Assembly (NCBI RefSeq): GCF_047948215.1
Contig: NC_134455.1
Span: 345,984,997 to 346,048,996, forward strand
Length of the DNA stretch: 64,000 nucleotides
Origin: Lycorma delicatula
Taxonomy: Eukaryota > Arthropoda > Insecta > Hemiptera > Fulgoridae
Direction: 5' to 3'
Shown: in pieces, positions 53,884 to 64,000 of the stretch
Layout of the letters: every line of letters starts with the position of its first letter
Numbering within the stretch: position 1 is the stretch's first letter
The notes under the pieces: generated by a model
Databases searched by the model: none
What the model was told of the DNA's origin: nothing
Seen by the model: the letters and a program-made list of their open reading frames with translations, nothing else
Position numbers and translations under genes: made by a program

Positions 53884-55386
53884 TTAGTTGTACGTGATTC
53901 GGTTTTTCTTTTTTGAATTTTTTATTTTAAAGAACTCCGATGCCCTAGGGTCGGGTGGTTCTTCAACCATATCCTCCAGTATATGAGGAGATGGTGGAGG
54001 AGATTTATTTGAATGGGATGCTGAAGTTGACATCCCAGAAGAGATAGTTACATGGGTTCCCTTTATGGGGAGCTTATTAGGTGGCTTACTGCCAGCTGTG
54101 ATAGTCGCTATTCGTGGCGGTACGATTTTGGGAATAGGAACTTTCGTATGTATCATACTGTTTGATTCACTAGCTGCGATGGAGGACTTTTTATTCATTT
54201 TTGTCAGCTCTGAGATAGTGGCTGTAAGTGAAGCTACTTGTTCAGATAGCATCTGAACAAGTTTTTTAAGCTCATTGCAGGATCCGCACTGCTGATTATT
54301 AGCATTTGTAGGAATTTGTTTAGTTGTAGCGGTGGCAAAAGATACGTCTGGTTTAACCAGGTTCCGTGAGTTGTTTATCTTTTTATATTCTCTACGTGCA
54401 GCCGGAAAAGATAGTTTTTGCTCCGTACAGATTTTGAGAATTGCCTTTTCTTCTTTAAAAGTTGGGCAATCTCGGGAGCGGGCTGTATGTGGACCACTGC
54501 AGTTTGCACATTTTTCACTTTCTTCGCAGTTAGTGTCGTTGTGACCTTCTTTACCACATCGAGCACAGATCTCTGTTTTTGTACAAGATGTTGTGGTATG
54601 ACCAAAACCTTGGCATCTAAAACATCGCCGTGGGTTGGGTATGAATGGTCGTACCCGAACCGAGAGGTAACCCACTTTAATCTTCTCTGGTGGAACAGGG
54701 AGATTGAATGTTAATATAAGAGACGGTGTCGGTTCTTCTGTTCCGTTCTGCCGTTTCATTATACGTTTTACTTCAACAACATCTTGGTGGCAAAGCTCAT
54801 CGACTATTTCAGAGATATCTATATCTAGAAGGTCTCTACAAAAGATTACACCCCGGCTCGTATTTAACGTTTTGTGGCATTCTGCACTTATATTTATGCC
54901 ACCCATATTACGGAGCCGTAAGATAGATCGACTCTGTTCATCGTTGAATGTTTCAACCAGAATCGATCCGTCACGTAATTTCCTGATATACTTAGGGGAG
55001 CCACTTACACCTGTTATGGTTTTGTAAATTAAGAAAGGTGAAACCTTTTGAAGGGAGCCACCTTCCTGACTATTTCTGAGTACAATGAATCTGATATTTT
55101 TATATTTTGATTTTAAGAAATTCTGTACAGTAGGACTTTTATCCTCGTCAGACGAAGCTGATCGACGTCTCTTCGCAAGACTTAAATTGGTGGTTTTTTC
55201 AGATGGACCACCAACCATCATAGTGTTTATTATTGGAACAGAAATTTTGGTCCCACGAGTACCGGCGAAAAATGGACCACTCCAGCAGAGCGCACGCGTA
55301 CTGGAGCTAGAGCTAAATACAACTGGGTTCGCCCTGGTGCCCAGAGGACATCGTTCGAGACTCACTACGTAGAGCCATTCACCCAT
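53884..55386 (-). CDS. LA6 ORF1: intact LINE-A gag-like protein
   Basis: 500-residue ORF1 from the ATG at 55384-55386, identical to LA3 ORF1 except Arg for Pro in AKRRRSASS (G to C near 55168). RRM-like region, three complete zinc knuckles, coiled coil and tail present. Confidence 0.9.
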   Translation of the reverse strand: MGEWLYVVSLERCPLGTRANPVVFSSSSSTRALCWSGPFFAGTRGTKISVPIINTMMVGGPSEKTTNLSLAKRRRSASSDEDKSPTVQNFLKSKYKNIRFIVLRNSQEGGSLQKVSPFLIYKTITGVSGSPKYIRKLRDGSILVETFNDEQSRSILRLRNMGGINISAECHKTLNTSRGVIFCRDLLDIDISEIVDELCHQDVVEVKRIMKRQNGTEEPTPSLILTFNLPVPPEKIKVGYLSVRVRPFIPNPRRCFRCQGFGHTTTSCTKTEICARCGKEGHNDTNCEESEKCANCSGPHTARSRDCPTFKEEKAILKICTEQKLSFPAARREYKKINNSRNLVKPDVSFATATTKQIPTNANNQQCGSCNELKKLVQMLSEQVASLTATISELTKMNKKSSIAASESNSMIHTKVPIPKIVPPRIATITAGSKPPNKLPIKGTHVTISSGMSTSASHSNKSPPPSPHILEDMVEEPPDPRASEFFKIKNSKKKNRITYN

Positions 55387-55658
55387 CGGCACGATTTGTT
55401 CCCACCTTGGGTTACGGTTGCGTTTCGTAAGATGTCGCAACACCACCGAGTGTAAATGTAAGAAATATCAGTGTAGGTTGTTGTTGTGTAATTGTGTATG
55501 TGTGTATGTTGTAATTTATGTAGTGTTCTTGGTGTAGTATATGTGTAAAATGTAAAGTGTTCCGCAGCTCATTGTATAGTGGGAAGAAAAGCTGCGGAGG
55601 CTAGGCCCGTGGGGACGCCAACCCCCAAAGTCTTAAAGAATAAGACTCCCCGTCGGGG

Positions 55659-55930
55659 AAAAAGGGGAGGTACCCTCCCCAACACCCGCCAAGCCAAAAC
55701 CGGCGGCAACCACCAAGAAGGTGGTGAAACATAAGGCGGCGACAAAGCCGGCCCCGGCGAAGAAGGCCAAGCCTTCCTCGACGGGAAAGGCAAAGCAGGC
55801 TGTTAAAAACACCGCGACCCCTGTGGCCTCACGCCCCACCAAAAGGGCGGCCGCTACAAAAGGCGTCTCCAGCGGCAAACCGAAACCGGCTACCCCGTTG
55901 GAGACCACGGGCATGGACTTCCTGTCATAG
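55659..55930 (+). pseudogene. LINE-B gag, 3' part after LA6 (unit 2)
   Basis: Copy of 26253-26524, offset 29,406: target duplication, then the Lys/Ala/Pro-rich tail ending MDFLS-TAG. The 120 bases that follow (55931-56051) copy 26525-26645. Confidence 0.85.
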
Positions 55931-56051
55931 ATGACAGTGAGGGATGTCCTCCCAGATATTATGATGGTTTTGCCACGACTCCAGGCAAAATCTTTCAAGG
56001 ACTGTATTCAGTCCTTAATAGAGTGCCTCATGGCTGTACTGTCTATTTATA

Positions 56052-57790
56052 TTTTTTTTATTTTTTTTTTTTAGGGCGAAAAACGATTGATCGTTATCAT
56101 CGCCCGGAAAGAAATCAATAAATAAATAAAAGTAAAAGTAATTAAAACTTAAAACTACTATCACAGTAAGCAAAATTCGGAATGGGTGTAAAAGGCCCAT
56201 TCTCGGATAACAAAAACACTAACATGTATCTTCAAACTACGTTAAAAACTATCATGTTAAAACTAAATAAAACTTAAAACTAAACAAAGAGATAAAACTT
56301 ACAACTAATATCACAGACGAATTTAAAAAACATAAAAAAAAACTAAAAAAAAAAACAAAAAAAAACAACATAATATGAATATATATATATATAAAACAAA
56401 ATTCCGATAGGGAGTGTAAAAGGTTCGCTACTCGGATAACAAAAACAATACATAGGACTAGAGTAATTAAATTTTTTGCATTAACCCTATACTACGCAAA
56501 AACAGAAACATCCGGTCTAAAACCTCTTTATCATTACACAAGATACCACGAATGTTTCTGGGTAGTTTAAATTTACGACGCAATGCCGCATAACATATGC
56601 AGTCCACGAGTATGTGGCGCACAGTCACGCGGCAATTGCATCTTGCGCATAGAGGTGGTTGTCCTCTTGTAAACAGGTACTCGTGTGTGACTCTCGTGTG
56701 TCCTATCCGCAATCGACAGAGAACTACTTCCTCACGCCGGGGTTTTCTGTATGAGGAGTTCCATGGTAACACAGAATCTTTAATCTGACGGAGTTTATTA
56801 TCAACGGTAGCTGTCCAATCACCTTGCCACCTTGTTCTTAATAATTGTTTTACATAGTTAATGAAATCAGAAGTAGCAACTCGGGTGGTGAAAGGAGGCT
56901 GGTTACATGCTTCTTTGGCAGCGGAGTCTGCATGTTCATTACCTGGAATCCCTACGTGGCTAGGGACCCAGCAAAAACTTAATTCTGTGTTGCGATTATT
57001 CAACTCAGCGATTGCGTTGTAAATTTCAATGACGATAGGATGTTTAGAATAAATATTTTTTAAGGCATGGAGAGCACTACACGAGTCACTGCAAATAAGA
57101 ATTTTTCTATATTTAGGGTTAATGATGTTTAGAGCCTTATTTATAGCGTATAGTTCAGCGGTAAACACACTCGTAATACCGGGGAGACCAAACATATAAG
57201 TTCTCTCATTGACAACAAATGCACACCCAACTGTGTCATTTTGTTTCGATCCATCAGTGTATACAACCGCGTCTGGTTTCGTCTTGGAGAGAACACACTG
57301 AAACATCTGCTGAAAGACGATAGATGGTGTTGATTGTTTATTATATGTAGTCAGGTCAAAATTAAAATTTATGAGGTTTATTCTCCATGGAGGATATGAG
57401 CAAGGGTACATAGGAAAGAATGACGGTGTGTCAACATTTATATGCTGCAGCAGACGCCAGGTACGGACACCTACAGGTGCAGTACGACGTGGATGATCCT
57501 CATACTTTCCTAGATTAGGATTTTTAAAGACTGACTCAAGAACCGGGTGATTTGGCTGTCCTCTGAGACGAGCAAAATAAGATAATAAGAGCTGGTCTCG
57601 TCTATCCCAAAGTGATGGTTCACCACAGTCTACAAGTAAGCTTGCGACAGGACTTGATCTAAACGCGCCTGTGGCAAGCCGAAGGAAAGCATGATGTACA
57701 CTATCCAGCATTTTAAGCACGGTTTGACGAGCTGAAGAGTAGGCAACACAACCATAATCTAAACGGGAGCGAACAAAGGAATAGTAAAAA
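56052..57790 (-). mobile_element. LA7: 5'-truncated LINE-A (unit-2 copy of LA4)
   Basis: Same junctions and length as LA4, offset 29,406. Holds ORF2 C-terminus 56467-57790 (end of RT connection, RNase H, CCHC) and the 3' UTR with the mutated hairpin arm. No difference from LA4 seen at protein level. Confidence 0.9.
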
Positions 57791-60117
57791 CCTCCTTCTG
57801 GATGCGCAATCACCCGCAATAATTGCGGGTGACTTGAACGCAAAACACACGTCGTGGAACAGCCGCAGGGCCAACAGAAATGGCCGCGCCCTCAGCGAGT
57901 ATGCATAGAGGGCGGGGGTCAGGGTACTCGGCCCTGAAACTCCCACGTTCACGCATAAGTTGGGTAGTTTTCGGCCTGACGTCCTCAACATTGCCATAGT
58001 GAAGGCAGTGGATAAGCCACTGTCCATCGCGACAATCGAGGACCTCAGCTCCGACCACTCCCCTGTTCTGCTTGAGCTGGAAGATGATAGGGCCGACCGA
58101 TACCCGCCGCCTAGGTGTAAAGAGGCGGTTAACTGGATGAGATTCAAGGAAACTCTCCAGAGGACCTATCACCGAGAGCCACTAGATCTGCTGGGCACGG
58201 CCGAGGAAATTGATAACGAGACCGAGTCAGTTACTACGGCTATCAGGGCTGCTCTTAGTACTTGTACGAAGAAAAGCCCGATAGACTGCCGTAGGGACAG
58301 GCTTCCTCCTAGAGTGACTGAAGCAATAGCCGAGAAGCGACGGCTAAGAACACGATACAGACTCACCCTGGACCCTGACGATAAGCGCTTGCTTATCGCT
58401 CAGACGACCAGGGTGAAACAATTGCTGGAGGCGCACAGGGAGGAATCCTGGCGGGATTTTCTCGAGTCGGCTTCGGCGGATATGGGATCGGCTTTCCGCC
58501 TTTGCAAGAAGCTGAAGGGGCCTGGAACTCCGAAACACCCTCTACATGGTTCTAGTGGTCTGGCCTACTCTGACCAAGACAAGGCAGAGGTTTTCGCGGA
58601 TGCACTGGAAGACCAGTTTACCCCGAACACCGATGTTTACGATGACGACCATATAGAGGAGGTCGAGGATTTCTGGGAGACTTACGCCGAAAATGCGATA
58701 GCGGTGCCCCCTCAGGTTGATCGCGTACGCGAGGACGAGGTCACAGCGGCTATAACTGCCACACGCCCGGATAAAGCTCCGGGGCCGGATGGCATAAAGG
58801 CCCGTGCCCTTAGAAACGTCCCGCGATGTGTGATCACAGGACTAGCGGTCATCTTTTCTTCTATTATCTGGGTGGACTATTACCCATCCAGCTGGAAGAC
58901 TGCGAGAGTCGTGTGCTTTCCGAAGCCAGGGAAGGACCCACTCTTCCCTCAAAACTATAGGCCGATTTCCCTGCTCCCGGTATTGTCGAAGATATTCGAA
59001 AGAATACTCTTAGAACGTCTGACTCGATATCTGGGCGGGAGATCAGGCAAGACCAGTTTCGTTTTCGGAAGGGCCACGCGACAACGCACCAACTGGTACG
59101 GATCGTGGACAGCGTCGTCACAGGTCTCAACAGAAAGATGGTCACTGTGGCCGCCTTCCTGGATGTGGCCAAGGCATTCGACAGGGTGTGGCACGAGGGC
59201 TTGTTATACAAGCTCGCCCGTTCCCCCTTGCCGAGTGAACTGGTGATGCTGTTGCGGTCCTACCTGATGGGCAGAAAATTCCACGTCTCGATGGGGGAGT
59301 CAATTTCCACTGACCGACCAACCGAGGCTGGAGTTCCCCAGGGGGCTGTACTTTCCCCCTTGCTCTTCACGACATATATCAACGATATGCCGTGCATAGC
59401 GGGGGTGAGGGCCAGCCTCTACGCTGATGACACCGCGTTCTTCTATACGTCGTGTAATACCGATTTCGCGGTGAGGAAACTGCAGGAACAGCTGGACGGG
59501 CTGGAGAAGTGGCTCGAGAGGTGGCGGGTCAAGGTGAACGGAGACAAATCCGTAGCCGTGATCTTTACCCCTCCCGGGAAAAAGCTGAAACGGCCAGTCC
59601 GGTTGGAAATCTGTGGCGACCCTATAGAATATAAAAAGTCGGCGAAATACCTGGGGGTGATCATCGATAACCGGCTGACCTTCCGGGAACACATCCTAAG
59701 TGTAACCGAGAGGGCAAGGCAGGCTCGAGGAGCACTCTACCAGCTGCTGAACCGACGAAGTCCAACACCGAACCTAATTAAGATCTTACTTTTCAGGATC
59801 TACGTGATTCCCATCATGGTGTACGCCTTCCCGGCCTGGGGAGGACTGGCGAGCGCACAACTCTTGAAGAAACTGGAGGTCGTCCAGAACATCGCCCTCA
59901 GGACGATATTCGTGCCCCTTGGTTCATCAGGAACACAGCTCTGCGCAGTGACGCTAGATTGCAGACAGTCTGCGAGGTGGGGCTGGAGCAGGCAAAGCGG
60001 TTCTACAGCTCCGCTGCTGCTTCCGAGTTCCAGCACATCCGGGACATCTGCAGGGAGGACCCGCAACCACAGGTGGTCAGGAAACGACCACATGCAGTCT
60101 TGGACGAACCGCCGTAA
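57791..60117 (+). pseudogene. LINE-B ORF2: Jockey-type endonuclease-RT, broken (unit 2)
   Basis: Copy of 28385-30711 with the same nonsense codon (57906-57908) and the same two frame shifts (near 59031-59041 and 59911-59921). Keeps SSDHSPV, FLDVAKAFDRVWHEG and the YADD box. Confidence 0.87.
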
Positions 60118-60379
60118 GGTAACGTCCGGCCAGGTAAGCCATACCTAGGTAGTCGAGTGCTGGACTCGTAGCTGGTAGGCAGCCATTAACCCTAGATCGC
60201 CAATGTACGTAATTCTTACGTGTGTCAAGATATAAAGGCGCCATTGTGAGTTCTGTGATTCCCACAACTCCCCACCCTCCAAGCAGTGCTTCCGCTGCCC
60301 AGTACAACATCAGCTACTGAAGTCGCCACATTGTTTCTACCTCGTCCGTATTCGTCAGATAGAATATTCAAAAACTAGG

Positions 60380-60526
60380 TACGTAAATTTTACGTATAGT
60401 TGGTATTAGTGTCCAGTTATTGTACGTATCTTTTACGTATAGTTGGTATTAATGCCCATTTATTATACGTATTTTTTACGTATAATTGACAATAAGTCCT
60501 ACTATTTTTGACGTAAATTTTACGTA
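60380..60526 (+). repeat. four 43-bp TACGTA repeats (unit 2)
   Basis: Same four cores and spacing as at 30974-31120. Confidence 0.9.
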
Positions 60527-60578
60527 TTATTGATAATATAGGTTAATTATTTTCTTTATTATCTTTTCAGCTCCAAAA

Positions 60579-61384
60579 ATGTCGAAAATCTACACAGATC
60601 CCGATGAAATATTGAGGATGATAAATGAAATGTCCGACTTTGATGAAGATGAAGTGGAAGACAACGTAGAAGTGGAGGAATTAAAGGATCCTGATGACAG
60701 TGACGAAGACCCGGATTACATTCCAGATGAAGCCGAAATCGAAGAAGAATTCAACAACAATATTTGCCAGATCGAAGAAGAGTCTACCCAAAAAAGAAAA
60801 CAAATTAAAATAAATGTCACCGAGCCTCGGGTGAGAGAAATTACATCTGATTTCATAATAACGTTAGACAACCAAGAGCTTGTAGGTAAAGATGGCTACC
60901 GGTGGAAAACATCTCCTCCAGTTTGGCAAGGGAAAACTTGTAAAAGAAATATTATATACACAGCCCCAGGTCCAAACCCTATTGCTCGACAATGTCTCAG
61001 TCCGTTAGATTGTTTTTCTTTATTTATGACTGACGATATATTAAGTAAAATAGTAGGACATACCAACGAAGAAATATCAATTGAAAGAGATCGATATAAG
61101 CAAAGTGGAAATTCCAGCCTAATGGATACGTCCTCGTTGGAAATAAATGCCCTTTTTGGATTGCTGATATTGTCAGCGGCATTAAAAAATAATCATCTCA
61201 CAACTGAGATGTTATTTGACGAATCATATAGTGGTTCAAGGTTCAAAAGTACGATGTCGAGGACGCGTTTTAATTTTTTAGTAAACTGTGTTCGATTTGA
61301 TAACAAAACAACAAGAAAAGAACGACAGGCACTAACTAAACTTGCTCCCATATCGGAAATTTGGGATATCTTCAGAATGAACTG
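60579..61384 (+). pseudogene. piggyBac-I transposase, N-terminal part (unit 2)
   Basis: Same 268-residue N-terminal part as at 31173-31978, with one noticed change, KIVGHTNEE for KIVGLTNEE (two adjacent bases, TA to AT, near 61060). Confidence 0.9.
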
Positions 61385-64000
61385 TGTTTACGCCATTCTG
61401 GCATAAAGTTTTTCCGTTATTTCTACGAATTCCCAGCTAGGGTAGGTCCCGTTGTTTTGTTACAAGGAATGTTTGAATTCCACTTGGTTTCGTATTGCTG
61501 GGTCTGTAAAGTCCACCTGTCTCTATTATTGTTATTGTGTTCGAACCTCCCACCGTCATCCTTAGCGACCGCGCCTATTATTCTATCGAGTTATTTCTGA
61601 CTACCCTCTTCATACACCCGTTATTTTTTCGTCCTCTTACTAATATACACACACACACTCTCCTGTCCAGTACCTGGATCTGGTTACCCCCGCCTTTTTT
61701 CGCCATCTTTTCGACAGAGTACCTCCAACATCTAACCAGTGCAGTCGCCTATGGCAATACTCTCCTGCAAACTCTGTGTTAACATTCACGCTCAAGCAGA
61801 ATTTCAAACTCATCACAACACATTTGAGATTCCGCGCCGCATTCTACCACTAAACCACATCACGCCGCTGTATTCCTGATTCACCGTGCGGACTACGCCC
61901 AGGACTACATAGGTATTCTTCCGTACTTGCTGTTACGAGGTCATCTCTGGCAAATATTTGTGTGCTACAGGCAAGTTCAGTTTTTCTTTACTCATTACGT
62001 TAAACCTTTATGTTATCATTCAAATTTGTGGAACATTCAGTTCATCCTACCTATGCCGTTCAAGTTTCAATTTCACTTTAGTACAGTCACGACAGGTCAC
62101 TTACAGAAGGCTGTCATTTCAGCTGCAACCCATTTCATGTGCTCAATTAAGTTCAGTGTGATTATATTGTAATTAACTCTTTTGTACTGTAATATTATTG
62201 TGTATTTTTCTACGTCAAACCAAAATTACATTTTTACATTATTTAACGTTAAGTTTGTGGTTCATAAATCAGCAAAGGCCAATGCCAATCAAGATTTACT
62301 TTAATTTATTTTTCTAAGGTTATGACATTTGTTCATTGCTAATTTTTCAATATTACAGCATTTGTCAGTAATGCAATAGTTTTCAGATATACTATGTTTA
62401 TTGATGTCATATTTTTTTAAAGTTATAATTAAAACTAAGGTGTTTCATGTTATCCTTCAGGCTTTGTCAAAAACGTATATTGTAACAATCTGTATTTAGA
62501 AGCGTACTCATGTATTTTTTCAGTTAACTATCATTGTTCAGACGCTGATTTCAGCTGATGTATTACGTAGTTTTTAAGGTTATAATAATTAACTTATATC
62601 AAGTTGTTCTCATTAAAGTCCAATTTCTTTTGGCAAATACTAGCTGTGTGTTTTTTTTATTTTTTAACTTTACCCAACATAGCTAGTTGTTTTTGGTCCT
62701 CCGGGTGCCGGATATCATTCCGGATTTACAGTTCATACTACTTTTCTTAAAGTAAATTTTTTGTCATAAAATCTCTTTCAAACATTTTTGATCTAAACTT
62801 TTTCTATTATATAAATACTTTAAATTGTTCTTTCAAATTTAGAATATCTTATATTGTATTGTTTTTAAGCATGTTACTGAAAGTAATGATTTCATGAAAG
62901 TTGTAAACGACAACTACTAGTTACAGTAATTATATAATTAATTATTGCTTGTGATAATTTAATATAACGATTATCGTATGTATTAATTCTCTGATAAAAA
63001 ATTCTTTCTGATTTTATATTATTGTTGTATAATTAAGTTGTTATTTTTAAGAGTGGTATTTCATATTGTATCTAATCTTACTATTTAAATATTTATTGTA
63101 AACTTAATGCACAACATGACTCGTGCTCAGGCCACCATCATTTCAGCTAACGCTGCGCTGTTAGCCAAAGCGCAGCTTCGTGTTAACAAACTCAGGAGAA
63201 TCGTCAACTTTCACGGAATTTCCGTATCCAGTAAACAATTTGATGATATCAAAGCCCTCGATCACAGGTTTATGGCATCCTCGATGAAATTCTTATTAAT
63301 AACTCAGAAATAAAAAACCAGTCAGAAATTTGTGATATAAATTTAATCAGCACCGAATGGGATTCATTGTTTTGTCCCATTAAACGTGTAGAATCAGAAA
63401 CTCCCGATTTAAAACAGAATATCAAACCAGTCTTTCATTCCTTATTAGAGACTCCGAAATTCAAAATTCCCATTTTTTCTGGAAATTTCCACGACTGGAT
63501 AAATTTTCACAATCTGTTCAAAGGTTCCGTCCATGAAAATTCACAGTTATCTTCTGAACAAAAACTACAAATTCTAAGGACACATTTATCTGGTAATGCG
63601 CTCCTATTAATTGAATCTCTGCCAATTTCTGCGGAAAATTATCAAGTCGCTTATGACATTTTGATTTCTAGATATGACAACAATCACTTAATTCGCGTTG
63701 GTGGACGTCAACAATCGTCACTGGCCTATGATTCAAAACATCAGCTGTTACTGCCCAAAACTTCCAATTTATCCAAACTTCTCATCAGAAAACATCATCT
63801 CGATGGCATGCACTGTGGTCCTCGACACACCCAAGCACTCGTCGCGCAACGTTTTTGGGTCATATCTGCACACACTGTAATTCGTCAAGCCATTAAAAAC
63901 TGTTTGACTTGTCAACGCTTCAGACCCTTCTCAACCCAACCAATCATGGCTGATCTTCCTGCTGATCGTGTCATTCCTCAACGGGCCTTCTCTGCTGTAG
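61385..64000 (+). mobile_element. BEL/Pao element, left part (unit 2, cut by window end)
   Basis: 5' LTR 61385-62679 followed by the leader and gag. At the position near 32490/35825 where the unit-1 LTRs differ, this LTR agrees with the unit-1 5' LTR, as expected for a copied allele. Confidence 0.9.
63107..64000 (+). pseudogene. Pao gag-integrase, extra frame shift (unit 2)
   Basis: Same gag start as at 33701, but one base is missing near 63264 (GATCACAGG against GATCAACAGG). This shifts the frame 52 codons after the ATG and stops it at 63311-63313. The gag-integrase joint near 63690 is present, and the zinc motif of integrase is readable in a later frame up to the window end. Confidence 0.88.

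Larger units (their letters stand above)
45884..55658 (-). mobile_element. LA6: full-length LINE-A split by piggyBac-II
   Basis: Unit-2 counterpart of LA3, at the same site with the same 13-bp duplication. Parts are 45884-47016 and 50764-55658, separated by piggyBac-II, which entered a TTAA in the RNase H coding region. Poly(T) is one base longer than in LA3. Confidence 0.95.
60190..61384 (+). mobile_element. piggyBac-I, left part (unit 2)
   Basis: TTAA at 60186-60189, then CCCTAGATCGCC. TATAAA at 60231-60236. 43-bp TACGTA repeats at 60380-60526. The Pao element interrupts at the same AACTG. The right part is beyond the window. Confidence 0.85.
39045..64000. repeat. repeat unit 2 of the TE-nest duplication (runs off window)
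   Basis: Second copy of the block 7408-34594, same order and orientation. It lacks LA2, carries piggyBac-II at 47017-50759, and starts at a junction (39044/39045) where the last 45 bases of a LINE-A 3' end are joined to the interior of LA5 ORF2. Confidence 0.9.

Overview
The window is a dense nest of transposable elements from a eukaryotic genome, most likely an arthropod and probably an insect. The evidence is the mix of relics: mariner, pogo/Tigger-like, RTE-like LINE, Jockey/I-type LINEs with RNase H, piggyBac and BEL/Pao. I see no convincing host gene, tRNA, rRNA, CRISPR array or bacterial feature.

Layout. Positions 1-6733 are AT-rich sequence with decayed relics: two mariner transposases (1-482 +; 4440-4995 -), an RTE-like reverse transcriptase (1460-3003 +) and a pogo/Tigger-like transposase tail (6085-6720 +). 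From 6734 to the end the window is built mainly from two LINE families. LINE-A is a two-ORF element of about 6 kb: ORF1 has three zinc knuckles, and ORF2 carries endonuclease, reverse transcriptase, RNase H and a CCHC tail. LINE-B is a GC-rich Jockey-type element, present only as fragments. There are seven LINE-A copies, named LA1 to LA7 here; all but LA2 lie on the minus strand. LA2 (11841-17816 +) and LA3 (20226-26252 -) keep both ORFs open.

Nesting can be read from target-site duplications. LA2 inserted into ORF1 of LA1. LA3 inserted into a LINE-B gag gene. LA4 sits in the LINE-B endonuclease region. A piggyBac element (piggyBac-I, from 30784) inserted just past LINE-B ORF2. A BEL/Pao LTR retrotransposon (31979-36606, near-identical LTRs, internally deleted) then inserted into the piggyBac transposase with a 5-bp duplication.

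The largest feature is a near-identical repeat of the nest. About 7.4-34.6 kb is repeated in the same order from 39,045 to the window end. The two units differ by whole insertions with matching empty sites: LA2 is only in the first, and piggyBac-II (47017-50759, clean TTAA duplication) only in the second. They also differ by a gene-conversion-like patch in LA5 and a handful of point changes. This is either a very recent tandem duplication or two haplotypes placed in tandem by the assembly.

Structures that the element names do not explain include twin hairpins with identical loops but different stems in the LINE-A 3' UTR, a conserved terminal stem-loop before its poly(A), a 43-bp repeat built on TACGTA in the 5' leader of piggyBac-I, and a run of hairpins at 38021-38435.
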